Source: Gemmatimonadota bacterium (GTDB taxonomy: Bacteria; Latescibacterota; UBA2968; GCA-2709665). Taken from it: DNA of 64,000 bases. Under the pieces are notes generated by a model. It saw nothing but the letters and a program-made list of their open reading frames with translations, was not told the DNA's origin and did not search any database. The stretch covers positions 91,159 to 155,158 of the forward strand of contig JAPPFJ010000024.1 of NCBI GenBank assembly GCA_028877215.1, read 5' to 3'. Positions 26,822 to 36,399 of the stretch are shown one piece after another (position 1 is the stretch's first letter; each line of letters opens with the position of its first letter). The position numbers and the translations under genes are program-made.

Positions 26822-28275
26822 ATGGGCGCCAGAAGCCGGTAGACGTCGTCGGCGAAGAAGAAGAGCGCCAGACATCCCAGCGCCGTCAGGCACAGGGGTA
26901 CCACGCAGAACGCCGGGGCTTCCCGCACAGGAGATGGATCGGCGGGCACGGTGGCGGGTGTCGCGAAAAAAGCGCGTGCGACGACCGGCATCAGGTACGC
27001 GACGTTCAGGAGCGAGCTGACGATCAACACGCCCACGAGGATTGTCCGGTCCGCATCCGCGGCGCCCAGCGCCAGGTACCACTTGCTCCACGAACCGCCG
27101 AGCGGGGGCAGGCCGATCACGCTCAGCGATCCGACAAAAAAGGCGAACATGGTAATCGGCATTGTCTTGCCTATGCCCGCCATGTCGCTGATTTCCGTCT
27201 TGTGTGCGGCCACCATGATAGCGCCGGCGCAGAAGAACAGCGTGATCTTACCGAAGGCGTGCATCGCGATATGCATGGAGCCGCCAATAATGCCCCAGGA
27301 ATTGGCAAGAGCCGCGCCGAGTACCACGTAGGACAACTGGCTGACCGTGGAATAGGCGAGACGCGCCTTGAGATTGTCTTTGGTCAATGCGACCAGGGAC
27401 GCGATCAACAGCGTTGCCGCGGCGACGTAGGCCAGCCACAGGCTCACGCCGGTGTTTGCGAGCAGATCGATGCCAAAGATGTAGACCACAATCTTCATCA
27501 CCGTAAACACGCCGGCTTTGACGACGGCCACGGCGTGCAGCAGCGCGCTCACGGGCGTCGGCGCAACCATTGCCGCGGGCAGCCAGCGGTGAAAGGGCAT
27601 CAGCGCCGCCTTGCCGGTCCCGAATGCATATAGCGCCAGCAGTATGCCCACCACGGCCGGGCTCGCCTTGCCCGCAAGGATCCCGCCGGGTTCGAATTCC
27701 AGGGTGCCCGTCAGGTGCCACGTCCACACCACTGCCAGCAGCATCAGCCCGACCGAGGTGCCGAGCAGTATGCCCATATAGATCCTGCCCGACCGGAGCG
27801 CTTCCTCCGTCCGATGGTGGGTGACCAGCGGATAGGTTGACAGGGTCAGTAGTTCGTAGAAGATGAACAGCGTGAACATATTCCGGGCGAATGCAACGCC
27901 CAGGGCGCCCGTAATGGCCACCGCAAAGAAGACGTAAAAGCCGGTCTGGCCGGGTTCGTCGTGACCGCGCATGTAACCGATGGAATACAGAGACGTCAGG
28001 ATCCAGAGCCCCGAGGCGATCAGCCCGAAAAGCATGCCCAGAGGTTCGACTTCAAAGGCAAATGCAAGGCCCGGCATCACCTCGAGAATCTCAATACCGG
28101 GTCTCGAACCCGACAGAACCGCCGGAACCAAAGAGAGCACGACGCAAAACAGTACGCCGCCGGTCGCCAGCGTGGCAGCCTCACGGAGATTGGGCCTCTG
28201 TCCGAGAAGACCGATGAGCGGCGCGCCCAGCAGAGGCAGCACAACGGCGAGCAGCGTGGCATTCGAAGCGGTCAT
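26809..28275 (-). CDS. Mrp-type antiporter subunit D-like protein (second copy)
   Basis: The protein has 488 residues from the ATG at 28275, which overlaps the upstream stop (ATGA). Superfamily signatures are LFIFYELLTLSTYPLVTHH and GTGKAALMPFHRWLPAAM, then APTPVSALLHAVAVVKAG. KARLAYSTVSQLSYVVLG is the usual cytoplasmic-side helix. It resembles antiporter-like subunits of Mrp and membrane-bound hydrogenase (Mbh/Mbx) complexes. The last four codons and stop fall in an inverted-repeat element, so the native C-terminus may have been slightly changed. Confidence 0.85.
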   Translation of the reverse strand: MTASNATLLAVVLPLLGAPLIGLLGQRPNLREAATLATGGVLFCVVLSLVPAVLSGSRPGIEILEVMPGLAFAFEVEPLGMLFGLIASGLWILTSLYSIGYMRGHDEPGQTGFYVFFAVAITGALGVAFARNMFTLFIFYELLTLSTYPLVTHHRTEEALRSGRIYMGILLGTSVGLMLLAVVWTWHLTGTLEFEPGGILAGKASPAVVGILLALYAFGTGKAALMPFHRWLPAAMVAPTPVSALLHAVAVVKAGVFTVMKIVVYIFGIDLLANTGVSLWLAYVAAATLLIASLVALTKDNLKARLAYSTVSQLSYVVLGAALANSWGIIGGSMHIAMHAFGKITLFFCAGAIMVAAHKTEISDMAGIGKTMPITMFAFFVGSLSVIGLPPLGGSWSKWYLALGAADADRTILVGVLIVSSLLNVAYLMPVVARAFFATPATVPADPSPVREAPAFCVVPLCLTALGCLALFFFADDVYRLLAPIAVR

Positions 28276-29789
28276 GGGGCGATTCCCATCAGCCATCCGG
28301 CGGCCTGCCGGGCAACGCCCACGGTGAGGGACGTCGAAATCCCGAAATAGAAAGTGGCCGCAATCAGGATCCACATCGGGATATGCATCAGCAGCGGCGC
28401 CTCGTCCCTGCCGGCCGGAACGGGTGGCTTTCGGAAATAGGCGACTTCAACCACGCGCCATACGTAGACGACCGCCAGCAGGGAACCCAGCAGGACCAGA
28501 ACCGCTACCGGCCACCAGCCCTTTTCCAGGGCAGCCAGAACCAGGTACCACTTGCTGATGAAGCCCACCGTGAGAGGCACGCCGATCAGGCTGAGCCCGC
28601 CGAGGACAAAGGCGGCCATGGTCAACGGCATGCGCCGTCCGAGCCCGTGCATATCGTCGAGATTCACGGAGCCCACGCGGAGGGCAATACAGCCCATGCC
28701 CAGAAACAGGGCGCCCTTCATCACGGCGTGATTGAATAGATGGACGATTCCCGCCGTCAGGCCGTTCAACGACCCCGGCCCGAACCGGACGTCCGGTCCG
28801 GCGCCGATGACCGACACAAGACCGACGCCCAGCGTCATGTATCCGATCTGAGCGACGCTGGACCAGGCGAGCATGCGCTTGATGTTGGTCTGGAAGATGG
28901 CGACCGTGGAGGCCGCGAAGACAGCAAGGAGCGAGAGTGGCAACAGAACGGCGTGCAATCCGACCGTATCGAATGCGAATCGGGGTCCGAATACGGTGAA
29001 GACGAAACGCAGGAGCACGTAGACGGAGACCTTGGTCGCCGTTGCCGCAAGAAAGGCCGTCACCATGGATGGCGCGTAACAATACGCGTTGGGCAGCCAC
29101 ATATGTAATGGAAACAGGGCCAGTTTCAGACAGAGGCCGACGCCGAGAAACGCGAACGCCGCCAGCACTGTCCTGGTGTCCAGGACCGGACCCAGGCGAA
29201 CCGCGAGGTCCGCCATGTTCAGGGTTCCCGTCGCCATATAGAGGAGGCCCACGCCGATCAGAATGAACGTCGCCCCGACGGTTCCCAATACCAGGTATTG
29301 GTAGGCGGCCGTCAGGGCGCGGCGGTCGCCGCCAAGGCTGATCAGTGCATACGTGGAAAGGGAGGAAATCTCGAGAAAGACGAACAGGTTGAACGCGTCT
29401 CCGGTGATGGCGATGCCGAGGAGGCCCGTCAGGCACAGGAGATATGCCGCGTAAAACAGGTAGTGACGGTCGTGCGGGATTTCACGGGCCGCGCTGTGAG
29501 GCGCGTAGACCAGTACAACGGCGCCTATGGAAGCCACCAGGAGCAATATGAACGCGTTGACCGCATCGATCCGATACTCGATCCCCCAGGGTGCGCTCCA
29601 GCTCCCCATCGCGTATGAGATTGTACCGGCATCCAAGACCCTTATGAGCAGCAGCGCGGCGATCCCCAGCGCCGCCCATACGACAGCCGTGGTGAAGGCC
29701 CAGACCAGCATCCTTCGCCTCAGCAACAGGCAGACCGGTGCGGCAATGAGGGGAAGGACGATCTGCAGAGCGGGCAAATGGTCGGACAT
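28272..29789 (-). CDS. mrpD: Na+/H+ antiporter subunit D
   Basis: The protein has 505 residues. The Glu is in LFVFLEISSLSTYALISLGG and the Lys in GLCLKLALFPLHMWLPNAY; APSMVTAFLAATATKVSVYV follows. This is the canonical MrpD sequence layout. Its start abuts the mrpC stop (shared base at 29789), so translational coupling is likely. It works with MrpA-, B- and C-type subunits in cation/proton exchange across the cytoplasmic membrane. Confidence 0.92.
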   Translation of the reverse strand: MSDHLPALQIVLPLIAAPVCLLLRRRMLVWAFTTAVVWAALGIAALLLIRVLDAGTISYAMGSWSAPWGIEYRIDAVNAFILLLVASIGAVVLVYAPHSAAREIPHDRHYLFYAAYLLCLTGLLGIAITGDAFNLFVFLEISSLSTYALISLGGDRRALTAAYQYLVLGTVGATFILIGVGLLYMATGTLNMADLAVRLGPVLDTRTVLAAFAFLGVGLCLKLALFPLHMWLPNAYCYAPSMVTAFLAATATKVSVYVLLRFVFTVFGPRFAFDTVGLHAVLLPLSLLAVFAASTVAIFQTNIKRMLAWSSVAQIGYMTLGVGLVSVIGAGPDVRFGPGSLNGLTAGIVHLFNHAVMKGALFLGMGCIALRVGSVNLDDMHGLGRRMPLTMAAFVLGGLSLIGVPLTVGFISKWYLVLAALEKGWWPVAVLVLLGSLLAVVYVWRVVEVAYFRKPPVPAGRDEAPLLMHIPMWILIAATFYFGISTSLTVGVARQAAGWLMGIAP

Positions 29790-30148
29790 CAGGGTGCCTC
29801 CTCACCCTGACGGTAGATATCCTGCTCTTCTATTGTGCCGTAGGCTTCCCGTATCCGCACCACCAGCGCCAACCCCAACGACGTCGTGGCGATACCCACC
29901 ACGATCGCCGTGAGAATGAGTACGTGCGGCAGCGGATTCGAATAGCTCTGCACCCCCTCCGCGATGATCGGCGCGCTACCGCCGGAGACCTTGCCCAGGC
30001 TGATGTAGAACAGGAAGACCGACGTCTGAAAGATATTCAGGCCGATCAGTTTCTTGACCAGGTTGCCGCTGGCGATCACCGCGTAGAAACCGATCATCAT
30101 CAGGACGATGACGATCCAGTAGTTGAACAGACCCGGGAGCGCGGTCAT
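29789..30148 (-). CDS. mrpC: Na+/H+ antiporter subunit C (NuoK-like)
   Basis: The protein has 119 residues and three membrane helices: WIVIVLMMIGFYAVIAS, LIGLNIFQTSVFLFYISLG and PHVLILTAIVVGIATTSLGL. NPLPHVLILTAIVVGIA is the MrpC/MnhC signature. It overlaps mrpB by 4 bp. Confidence 0.92.
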   Translation of the reverse strand: MTALPGLFNYWIVIVLMMIGFYAVIASGNLVKKLIGLNIFQTSVFLFYISLGKVSGGSAPIIAEGVQSYSNPLPHVLILTAIVVGIATTSLGLALVVRIREAYGTIEEQDIYRQGEEAP

Positions 30149-30564
30149 GATCGCGCCCTGCCGGCAAACGCGAAGAAGACTCCGATAATCACCGAAGCCA
30201 CGGTGATTCCCACGCCCAGTTCGATCAGGAGAATTCCCAGATGCTGACCGCCCACCGGATCGGCTCCAAGCACGCCGTAGTCCAGGTAGCGGCCGCCCTT
30301 CAATATTCCCGCGACCCCGGTAACGGCATACAGGAGCAGGCCCAGGGCAATGACAATTTCCACGATGCCGGGCCTGACCACCCGCTTTGCCTCGTCCAGG
30401 CCGAAAATCAGCGTGTACAGCACGAACCCCGCCGCAAAGATCACACCCGCCTGGAACCCGCCCCCGGGCCCGAAATCGCCGTGAAACTGGACGTAAAGCG
30501 CAAACAGAAGGATCAGCGGGATGAACAGCTTGGCGATGACCCTGGGTATGATCTGGTGTTTCAC
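30145..30564 (-). CDS. mrpB: Na+/H+ antiporter subunit B
   Basis: The protein has 139 residues from GTG 30564, which overlaps the upstream TGA and has GGAAGAG before it. LFALYVQFHGDFGPGGGFQ and AGVIFAAGF are the hallmark of MnhB/MrpB. Four helices are visible. The longer upstream frame is out of register with the known start. Confidence 0.92.
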   Translation of the reverse strand: MKHQIIPRVIAKLFIPLILLFALYVQFHGDFGPGGGFQAGVIFAAGFVLYTLIFGLDEAKRVVRPGIVEIVIALGLLLYAVTGVAGILKGGRYLDYGVLGADPVGGQHLGILLIELGVGITVASVIIGVFFAFAGRARS

Positions 30565-31130
30565 CGCTCTTCCTCCCGCTCGCGGCCTGGCCGTGACCCC
30601 TTCAGCAGCAGCAACACCCCGACGCCCGCGCAAAAGATCACCGTGGTCTCACCGAGCGTATCGTATCCCCGGTAGCTGGCAAGGACGGAAGTCACGATAT
30701 TTTCAACGTCGACGCGCTTTGCCGACCCATCGGCGTGGGGCACGGAATCCTTGAGGTATTCCGGCGCAATATGGGTATGGACCGGCGCTTCGGCGTCGCC
30801 GAACCCCGGCATGTCCAGCGTCCCGTAGATCAGGACCGCGCCCGTCGCCAGGACCACGAGAAGAGGAAGCGGCGACGGTCGGGAAGGCCTCTTCTCCACC
30901 CGGGTTGTCAGCAGGAGAGTCCCGAGAAGCAGCACGGTCGAGATGCCCGCCCCCACGGCGGCCTCGGTAAACGCCACGTCGACGGCGTCCATCACGGTAA
31001 ACAACCCCGCGGAAAGCAGGCTGAAGATCCCGGCCAGGATCACGGAGGCGAGCAGATTGCGGATGAGGACGACGGCGACGGCGGTGGCGACCAGGAACGC
31101 CAGCAGAACAGCGTCGATGAGTTCGATCAT
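30561..31130 (-). CDS. MrpA C-terminal-like subunit (DUF4040 plus MbhE-like)
   Basis: The protein has 189 residues. The N-terminal half (VVLIRNLLASVILAGIFSLL, then AVDVAFTEAAVGAGISTVLLL) is the DUF4040/MbhD domain that closes MrpA. The second half (YGTLDMPGFGD, then VENIVTSVLASYRGYDTLGE) is MbhE-like, ending in a membrane helix. Mrp operons normally carry this as part of a large MrpA; here it stands alone and no MrpA N-terminal (NuoL-like) gene is in the cluster. It overlaps both neighbours by 4 bp. Confidence 0.88.
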   Translation of the reverse strand: MIELIDAVLLAFLVATAVAVVLIRNLLASVILAGIFSLLSAGLFTVMDAVDVAFTEAAVGAGISTVLLLGTLLLTTRVEKRPSRPSPLPLLVVLATGAVLIYGTLDMPGFGDAEAPVHTHIAPEYLKDSVPHADGSAKRVDVENIVTSVLASYRGYDTLGETTVIFCAGVGVLLLLKGSRPGREREEER

Positions 31131-31444
31131 GGTTGGCGGCTATCCTCGTGACAGAGCGGCTTCAATCCGGAGGTAAAAGCGGCCTTTGCAACCGCGTGGG
31201 TCGATGCCGGGCCGGTCAAAAAGATCAGCAGGAGGACCAGAAACAGCTTGACGGTGACCATGCTGAGACCGCCCTGCAGCATCAGCCCGACAAGCAAAAG
31301 CCCGGCGCCGAACGTATCCGTAATTCCGGCGCCGTGCATGCGGCTGTAAAAATCGGGAAGTCTGATCAGCCCGATACCGCCCACGATGCAGAAGAAAGAC
31401 CCCAGGAGCAGGCATGCCCAGCTGGCGACGTCGTTGACCATCAT
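31127..31444 (-). CDS. mrpG: Na+/H+ antiporter subunit G
   Basis: The protein has 105 residues. LLLGSFFCIVGGIGLIRLPD then FYSRMHGAGITDTFGAGLLL is the MrpG/MnhG signature, with three helices. FLTGPASTHAVAKAA near the C-terminus is typical. It overlaps mrpF by 4 bp (ATGA). Confidence 0.93.
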   Translation of the reverse strand: MMVNDVASWACLLLGSFFCIVGGIGLIRLPDFYSRMHGAGITDTFGAGLLLVGLMLQGGLSMVTVKLFLVLLLIFLTGPASTHAVAKAAFTSGLKPLCHEDSRQP

Positions 31445-31728
31445 CCGGTGGACTCTCCGTTCTCACCGTCAGCTGCACCGAAACTGCCGTACTGAACAAA
31501 CTTGAGTACGGCAAACGTTCCGATGAAGTTCAACAGGACGTAGATCAGCGCCAGGTCGAGAAAATCCGGCCTGCCGGTAAGAAAGCCCAGCACCGCGATC
31601 AGGAGGATCATCTTGGTGCCGAACATATTCGCGGCGAGGATACGGTCGTAAACCGTCGGACCCGCGAACGCCCGAATCAGAGCCAGAACCATTGTAATCA
31701 GGACCGCCGCCATCGCCGATGCAAACAT
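31441..31728 (-). CDS. mrpF: Na+/H+ antiporter subunit F
   Basis: The protein has 95 residues from the ATG at 31728. FAGPTVYDRILAANMFGTKM and FLDLALIYVLLNFIGTFAVL match MrpF/MnhF, with three helices. The start shares one base with the mrpE stop. A much longer frame upstream is antisense noise in a high-GC region, not part of the protein. Confidence 0.92.
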   Translation of the reverse strand: MFASAMAAVLITMVLALIRAFAGPTVYDRILAANMFGTKMILLIAVLGFLTGRPDFLDLALIYVLLNFIGTFAVLKFVQYGSFGAADGENGESTG

Positions 31729-32213
31729 CAGGACTCTCCCTCCAGTGCCGTGACGCGGCGATCCATCCCGCCGTCCGCGAGTTCCTCCGCGCTTTCGCGC
31801 GAGAGCGCGTGCACCAGCACGACGTCGTCTTCCACGTCCACCGACACGGTCCCTGGAGTCAGTGTGATCGAGTTGGCGTAGATGACCTTCCCGAGCGCGG
31901 TTCTCTGGGTTGCCCGGGTACGAATCAGGGTGGGGCTGACCGGCAGCCGCGGATTCAGTATTCGCAATGCCACGTCGATATTGGACCGGAAGATGGCAAG
32001 CAGCAGCCAGGGAACGTACAGGATTGCGCGGCCGGCCAGGTGGATGGGATGCCCCTCGGAATCGACGATACGCATTCGCCGGACGATGCCGACCACCGCC
32101 AGACACGAGACGATTCCCAGAACGAGAACCAGCGTTCGTTCGATGGTGTAATGGCCCGACCAGAGCAGCCATACACCGAACAACGTAACGCCAAGACTCA
32201 GCAGAATTCTCAA
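31728..32213 (-). CDS. mrpE: Na+/H+ antiporter subunit E
   Basis: The protein has 161 residues. Membrane helices are followed by YVPWLLLAIFRSNIDVALRI and ANSITLTPGTVSVDVEDDVV, the MrpE/MnhE signature. It is the first gene of the mrp group, 115 bp downstream of nuoM. The gap is too short to show whether it has its own promoter. Confidence 0.93.
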   Translation of the reverse strand: MRILLSLGVTLFGVWLLWSGHYTIERTLVLVLGIVSCLAVVGIVRRMRIVDSEGHPIHLAGRAILYVPWLLLAIFRSNIDVALRILNPRLPVSPTLIRTRATQRTALGKVIYANSITLTPGTVSVDVEDDVVLVHALSRESAEELADGGMDRRVTALEGES

Positions 32214-32328
32214 ACCCGGTTCCCTCCGATCCCGTCCTGTCCCGGCACTGACCCGCCACTCGGAAATTCATTTCAAGGACAGAACACCAGCCGCGCAACG
32301 GCGGACCGCGCCCGATGTCCGGTTCGAT

Positions 32329-33849
32329 CTATCTGATCTGCTCATCTTTACGAACCGTCGCGTAGAGTTCGTTCAGGCTTTCGATCTGCCGGATGCGCAC
32401 CTGTTCGATCACGAGCTTTGCGGACAATTCGGTCTTTTTCAGAAAGGCGCCCGGGTACAGGCCGATCCAGAACATCAGGATCACCAGCGGCGTCATAATG
32501 AACCATTCGCGCAGGGACAGGTCCTGCAGCTTGCGGTTGCGTTCGTCTTTCACCTCTCCCCACACCACGCGCTGGAACATCCACAGCATGTACACGGCGG
32601 CAAGGACGACACCCGACGCGGCTATGATGCCATACACCATGTTTGCCTTAAAGGCTCCGAGAAGGATCAGAAACTCGCCCACAAATCCGTTCAGCCCTGG
32701 AAGTCCGATGGAGGAGAGCGTTGCAATCAAAAAGAAGGTGGCGAATACCGGAATGGTTTTGGCCAGTCCGCCATAATCGGCAATCAGCCGCGTATGCCTT
32801 CGTTCGTATATCATGCCCACGATCAGAAACAGCGCTCCCGTTGAAAGTCCGTGGTTCACCATCTGGATGATTCCACCCTGCATACCCTGAGCGTTCATGG
32901 CGAAAATACCCAGGACCACGAATCCCAGGTGGCTCACACTCGAATAAGCCACCAGTTTTTTGATATCCGTCTGTACCATTGCGACCAGAGCGCCGTACAC
33001 GATGCCGACCACGGAGAGCGCCATGATGTACGGCGTGAAGTACAACGCCGCCAGCGGGAACAGCGGCAGACAGAACCGGATCAGCCCGTAGGTCCCCATC
33101 TTGAGCAGAACCCCCGCCAGGATGACGCTGCCCGCCGTTGGCGCCTCGACGTGCGCGTCCGGCAACCAGGTATGAAGCGGGAACAGCGGGACCTTTATGG
33201 CGAAACTCAGGAAGAACGCCAGGAAGAGCCAGTGCTGTTGCGGGTGCAGATAGGTCATCTTCTGAAGAACCATGAGATCGAAGGTGCCGTATTGCAGACC
33301 GAGATAGACAATCGCCACGAGCATCAACAGGCTGCCCGCCAGGGTAAAGAGCACGAACTTCACCGCCGCATAGATCCGGCGTTCGCCGCCCCAGACGCCG
33401 ATCAACAGAACCATCGGAATCAGCATGGCCTCCCAGAACACGTAGAAGAGGAACAGGTCAAGGGCGCAGAATACCCCTATCATCCCCGTTTCCAGCAGAA
33501 GCATCGAGGCCATGTACTCCCGCACACGGGACGTGATCGACGACCATGATGCGAGAATCGCCAGGAAGGTGAGCAGGGTGGTCACCAGTACCAGCAACAG
33601 GCTGATTCCGTCGATCCCAACGAAATACGAGATCCCGAACTGGCCCACCCACTCTGCCTTTTCCACAAACTGCATACCGGGAACGCCCGCTCTGAATTCG
33701 ACGTACAGCAAAACGGACAGCAGCAGGTTCACAAATGCCACGGCCAGAGCGAAAGCGCGGCTGAATCCGTCCCGGCCGCGACCGAACAGCAGGACCAGCA
33801 CGCCGCCAATCAACGGTATGAAGATCAGGCTTGTTAGGAGTCCGGGCAT
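32329..33849 (-). CDS. nuoM: NADH-quinone oxidoreductase subunit M
   Basis: The protein has 506 residues and 14 helices. The Glu is in LFYVFWEAMLIPMVLLIG and the Lys in LSFAIKVPLFPLHTWLPD; AHVEAPTAGSVILAGVLLK follows. DIKKLVAYSSVSHLGFVVLG is intact. It is a proton-pumping antiporter-like subunit of complex I, 12 bp after nuoL. Confidence 0.97.
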   Translation of the reverse strand: MPGLLTSLIFIPLIGGVLVLLFGRGRDGFSRAFALAVAFVNLLLSVLLYVEFRAGVPGMQFVEKAEWVGQFGISYFVGIDGISLLLVLVTTLLTFLAILASWSSITSRVREYMASMLLLETGMIGVFCALDLFLFYVFWEAMLIPMVLLIGVWGGERRIYAAVKFVLFTLAGSLLMLVAIVYLGLQYGTFDLMVLQKMTYLHPQQHWLFLAFFLSFAIKVPLFPLHTWLPDAHVEAPTAGSVILAGVLLKMGTYGLIRFCLPLFPLAALYFTPYIMALSVVGIVYGALVAMVQTDIKKLVAYSSVSHLGFVVLGIFAMNAQGMQGGIIQMVNHGLSTGALFLIVGMIYERRHTRLIADYGGLAKTIPVFATFFLIATLSSIGLPGLNGFVGEFLILLGAFKANMVYGIIAASGVVLAAVYMLWMFQRVVWGEVKDERNRKLQDLSLREWFIMTPLVILMFWIGLYPGAFLKKTELSAKLVIEQVRIRQIESLNELYATVRKDEQIR

Positions 33850-33861
33850 GTGTTCAATTCC

Positions 33862-35721
33862 TTAATTCTCGGACACATAGTAAATCACCGCGACCACGCC
33901 AAGCACCATCCAGAGCGCATAGGTAGGCGCGTTACCCGACTGGAAGCGGGTAACGACCCAGCCGGCGCCTTTCACCAGCAGGCCCAGCCCGTTCGCGATC
34001 CCATCCACCACGATTGAATCGATAACGCGCGCCAGTACCAGCGAAAGCCGATGAATCGGCCGCACGATGAAGGCGTGGTAAATCTCGTCGACGTACCACT
34101 TGCGAGTCAGCAGCCCGTGAAGGGAATTGGAGGACGCCACTCCCAGCCGGCCCGTTCTGTGCATCCGGTATGCAATCCCGATTCCGAGCAGACCCGCAAG
34201 GACGGAAATCCCCACCAGCATCCCACCGGACAATCCTCCCGATGCAGTATGACGGGCCGCGCCTGCCGTATCGCTCAGGAATACATCGATCCAGCCCTGA
34301 CCCGGTGGAACGCCCACGAATCCGACGACGGCCGAACCCAGCGCCAGAACGACCAGCGGGACGGTCATGTTATGCGGGGACTCGTGAGCGTGGTCGTACA
34401 GTTGCCGGTCCCGGGGTTGTCCATGGAACGTCATCAGGATCAGCCGGAACATATAAAAAGCCGTAAGGACAGCCCCCACGACGCCGAGAGCCCAGATCGC
34501 CAGGTTTCCGGAGCGGTACGCACTCACCAGGATTTCGTCCTTGCTCCAGAAGCCGGCCAGCGGCGGAATTCCCGCGATGGCGAGCGCGCCGATCCAGAAC
34601 GTAACGCCGGTGACCCGCATCCTGCCCAGCAGCCCCCCCATCTTCCGCATATCCAGTTCGTCCTGCATCGCGTGCATCACACTGCCCGCCGCCAGAAACA
34701 TCAGACCCTTGAAGAAAGCGTGCGTGAACAGGTGGAAGATCCCGGCGGTATATGCGCCCACCCCCACGCCAATGAACATGTACCCCAGCTGGCTGACCGT
34801 TGAATAGGCAAGCACCCGCTTGATGTCAGTATTCACCAGCGCGATGGTCGCGGCCAGCAACGCCGTGGCGACGCCGACCCAGGCCACTACGGCGCCGGCG
34901 GTGGGCGCGAGCGTATACAGCACATTCGAGCGGGCGACCATATAGATCCCCGCCGTGACCATCGTGGCCGCATGAATCAGGGAACTCACGGGCGTGGGCC
35001 CTTCCATCGCATCGGGCAGCCAGACGTAAAGCGGAAACTGCGCCGACTTCCCGCAGGCGCCCACGAAAAGCAGCAGCGCAATCGCCGTCGCGACCCCCGT
35101 GGACAACATCAGGGGCGCCTTTTCGAATACCTCGGTGTACTGCACCGTGCCCAGATAACTCACCATCAAAAAAATCCCGAGCAGGAAACCGAAATCCCCG
35201 ATCCGGTTCACGATGAACGCCTTCTTGCCGGCGTCGGAAGCGGACTTCCGCTCGTACCAGAAGCCGATGAGGAGATATGAACACAATCCCACGCCTTCCC
35301 ACCCCACGAACATCAGCAGATAATTGTTCGCGAGCACCAGAACCAGCATCGAAAAAACAAAAAGGTTCAGGTATGCGAAGAATCTGGCAAACCCCGGGTC
35401 GTTGCGCATGTATCCGATAGAATACACATGGATCAGAAACGAGATGGTCGTCACCGTCACGATCATGACCGTTGACAATGCATCGACCTGGAACCCCACC
35501 GAGGCTTTGAACGACCCCGCCGCAATCCACGCGTACACGTCTTCGTTCAATTCTCCTCCGCCCATCACCCAGAACAGAACGCGCAGTGACAGAATCCAGG
35601 AGAGACCGACGGCCGCGGCGCCGATGTATCCGGACGCCTCCCGAAGCCGGTACCCGAACAAACCGTTGACGGCCGCGCCGGCAAGCGGAAAGAGAATGAT
35701 CAGAATGACTGCGGTCAGCAT
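33862..35721 (-). CDS. nuoL: NADH-quinone oxidoreductase subunit L
   Basis: The protein has 619 residues from the ATG at 35721. It shows FVGWEGVGLCSYLLIGFWYE and KKAFIVNRIGDFGFLLG, then GPTPVSSLIHAATMVTAG and the long C-terminal extension (KWYVDEIYHAFIVRPI onward) that forms the lateral helix along the membrane arm. It is full length for the family. Confidence 0.97.
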   Translation of the reverse strand: MLTAVILIILFPLAGAAVNGLFGYRLREASGYIGAAAVGLSWILSLRVLFWVMGGGELNEDVYAWIAAGSFKASVGFQVDALSTVMIVTVTTISFLIHVYSIGYMRNDPGFARFFAYLNLFVFSMLVLVLANNYLLMFVGWEGVGLCSYLLIGFWYERKSASDAGKKAFIVNRIGDFGFLLGIFLMVSYLGTVQYTEVFEKAPLMLSTGVATAIALLLFVGACGKSAQFPLYVWLPDAMEGPTPVSSLIHAATMVTAGIYMVARSNVLYTLAPTAGAVVAWVGVATALLAATIALVNTDIKRVLAYSTVSQLGYMFIGVGVGAYTAGIFHLFTHAFFKGLMFLAAGSVMHAMQDELDMRKMGGLLGRMRVTGVTFWIGALAIAGIPPLAGFWSKDEILVSAYRSGNLAIWALGVVGAVLTAFYMFRLILMTFHGQPRDRQLYDHAHESPHNMTVPLVVLALGSAVVGFVGVPPGQGWIDVFLSDTAGAARHTASGGLSGGMLVGISVLAGLLGIGIAYRMHRTGRLGVASSNSLHGLLTRKWYVDEIYHAFIVRPIHRLSLVLARVIDSIVVDGIANGLGLLVKGAGWVVTRFQSGNAPTYALWMVLGVVAVIYYVSEN

Positions 35722-35773
35722 TTTCAATTCCACACAAATCAACAGACAGGGTAAAACGCAACGCCGTCCCGGA

Positions 35774-36079
35774 TTACCATTTCAACAGATTCACGTCACC
35801 CACGTCCAAAGTCTGCCTGTTCCTGTAAAGCGCAATGATGATCGCCAGTCCGACCGCCACTTCGGCAGCGGACACCGCCATCACGAAAAACACGAACACC
35901 TGCCCGGAACCCGAACCCATATAGCGCGCCATCGTCACAAACAGGAGATTGACCGCGTTCAGCATCAGTTCGATGCACATGAAGATTACGATTGCATTGC
36001 GACGAATCAACACGCCCGTCACACCGATGGCGAACAGCATCGCGCTCAATATCAGGTAATAGGTAACCGGAACTGCCAT
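35774..36079 (-). CDS. nuoK: NADH-quinone oxidoreductase subunit K
   Basis: The protein has 101 residues and three helices. Both conserved glutamates are present: [19 protein letters not shown] and [18 protein letters not shown]. It lies 52 bp upstream of nuoL and 320 bp after nuoJ, an unusually long gap for this pair. Confidence 0.97.
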   Translation of the reverse strand: MAVPVTYYLILSAMLFAIGVTGVLIRRNAIVIFMCIELMLNAVNLLFVTMARYMGSGSGQVFVFFVMAVSAAEVAVGLAIIIALYRNRQTLDVGDVNLLKW

Positions 36080-36399
36080 CTCGATCTCACTGTTCCTATT
36101 TAATTCAAATACTCAGATCTTACATGGATGAACAGGATGAACAGGATAGGAATCCAAAGGCTGTCGTACACCCTATTCCTGGCTGTGACGAAGAGTCCGT
36201 CTAAGGTGCTCCACACAGAGTTGCGCCGAACATCCCGATCACACGTCAGCAGATGCTTTCGGTGAACTCTACACTATAACCGTTGAAATACAGGCAATGA
36301 TTAAACGTCGCCACCCGATTTTGTGAACTATTCATGATGTTAAGAATCTATCACGAATTTGCGGAGAAAACGAAAAACGAACGTTCGCGCCCGGACGAA
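36080..36399. other. 320-bp gap between nuoJ and nuoK
   Basis: No gene is seen. It contains a short direct repeat (GGATGAACA twice, near 36125) and an AT-richer part near 36290-36370. nuoJ and nuoK are normally adjacent or overlapping, so the gap is a likely insertion or deletion scar and could carry an internal promoter for nuoK onward. Confidence 0.5.

Noticed and set aside
26809..28374. Upstream extension of the MrpD-like protein to 28374
   Set aside because: The added residues overlap the upstream gene in another frame and look like antisense-type composition; the ATG at 28275 has the normal ATGA overlap.
36120..36150. GGATGAACAGGATGAACA direct repeat as a mobile element end or CRISPR piece
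   Set aside because: It is only a two-copy 9-base repeat; similar words are common in intergenic DNA and nothing else supports an element.
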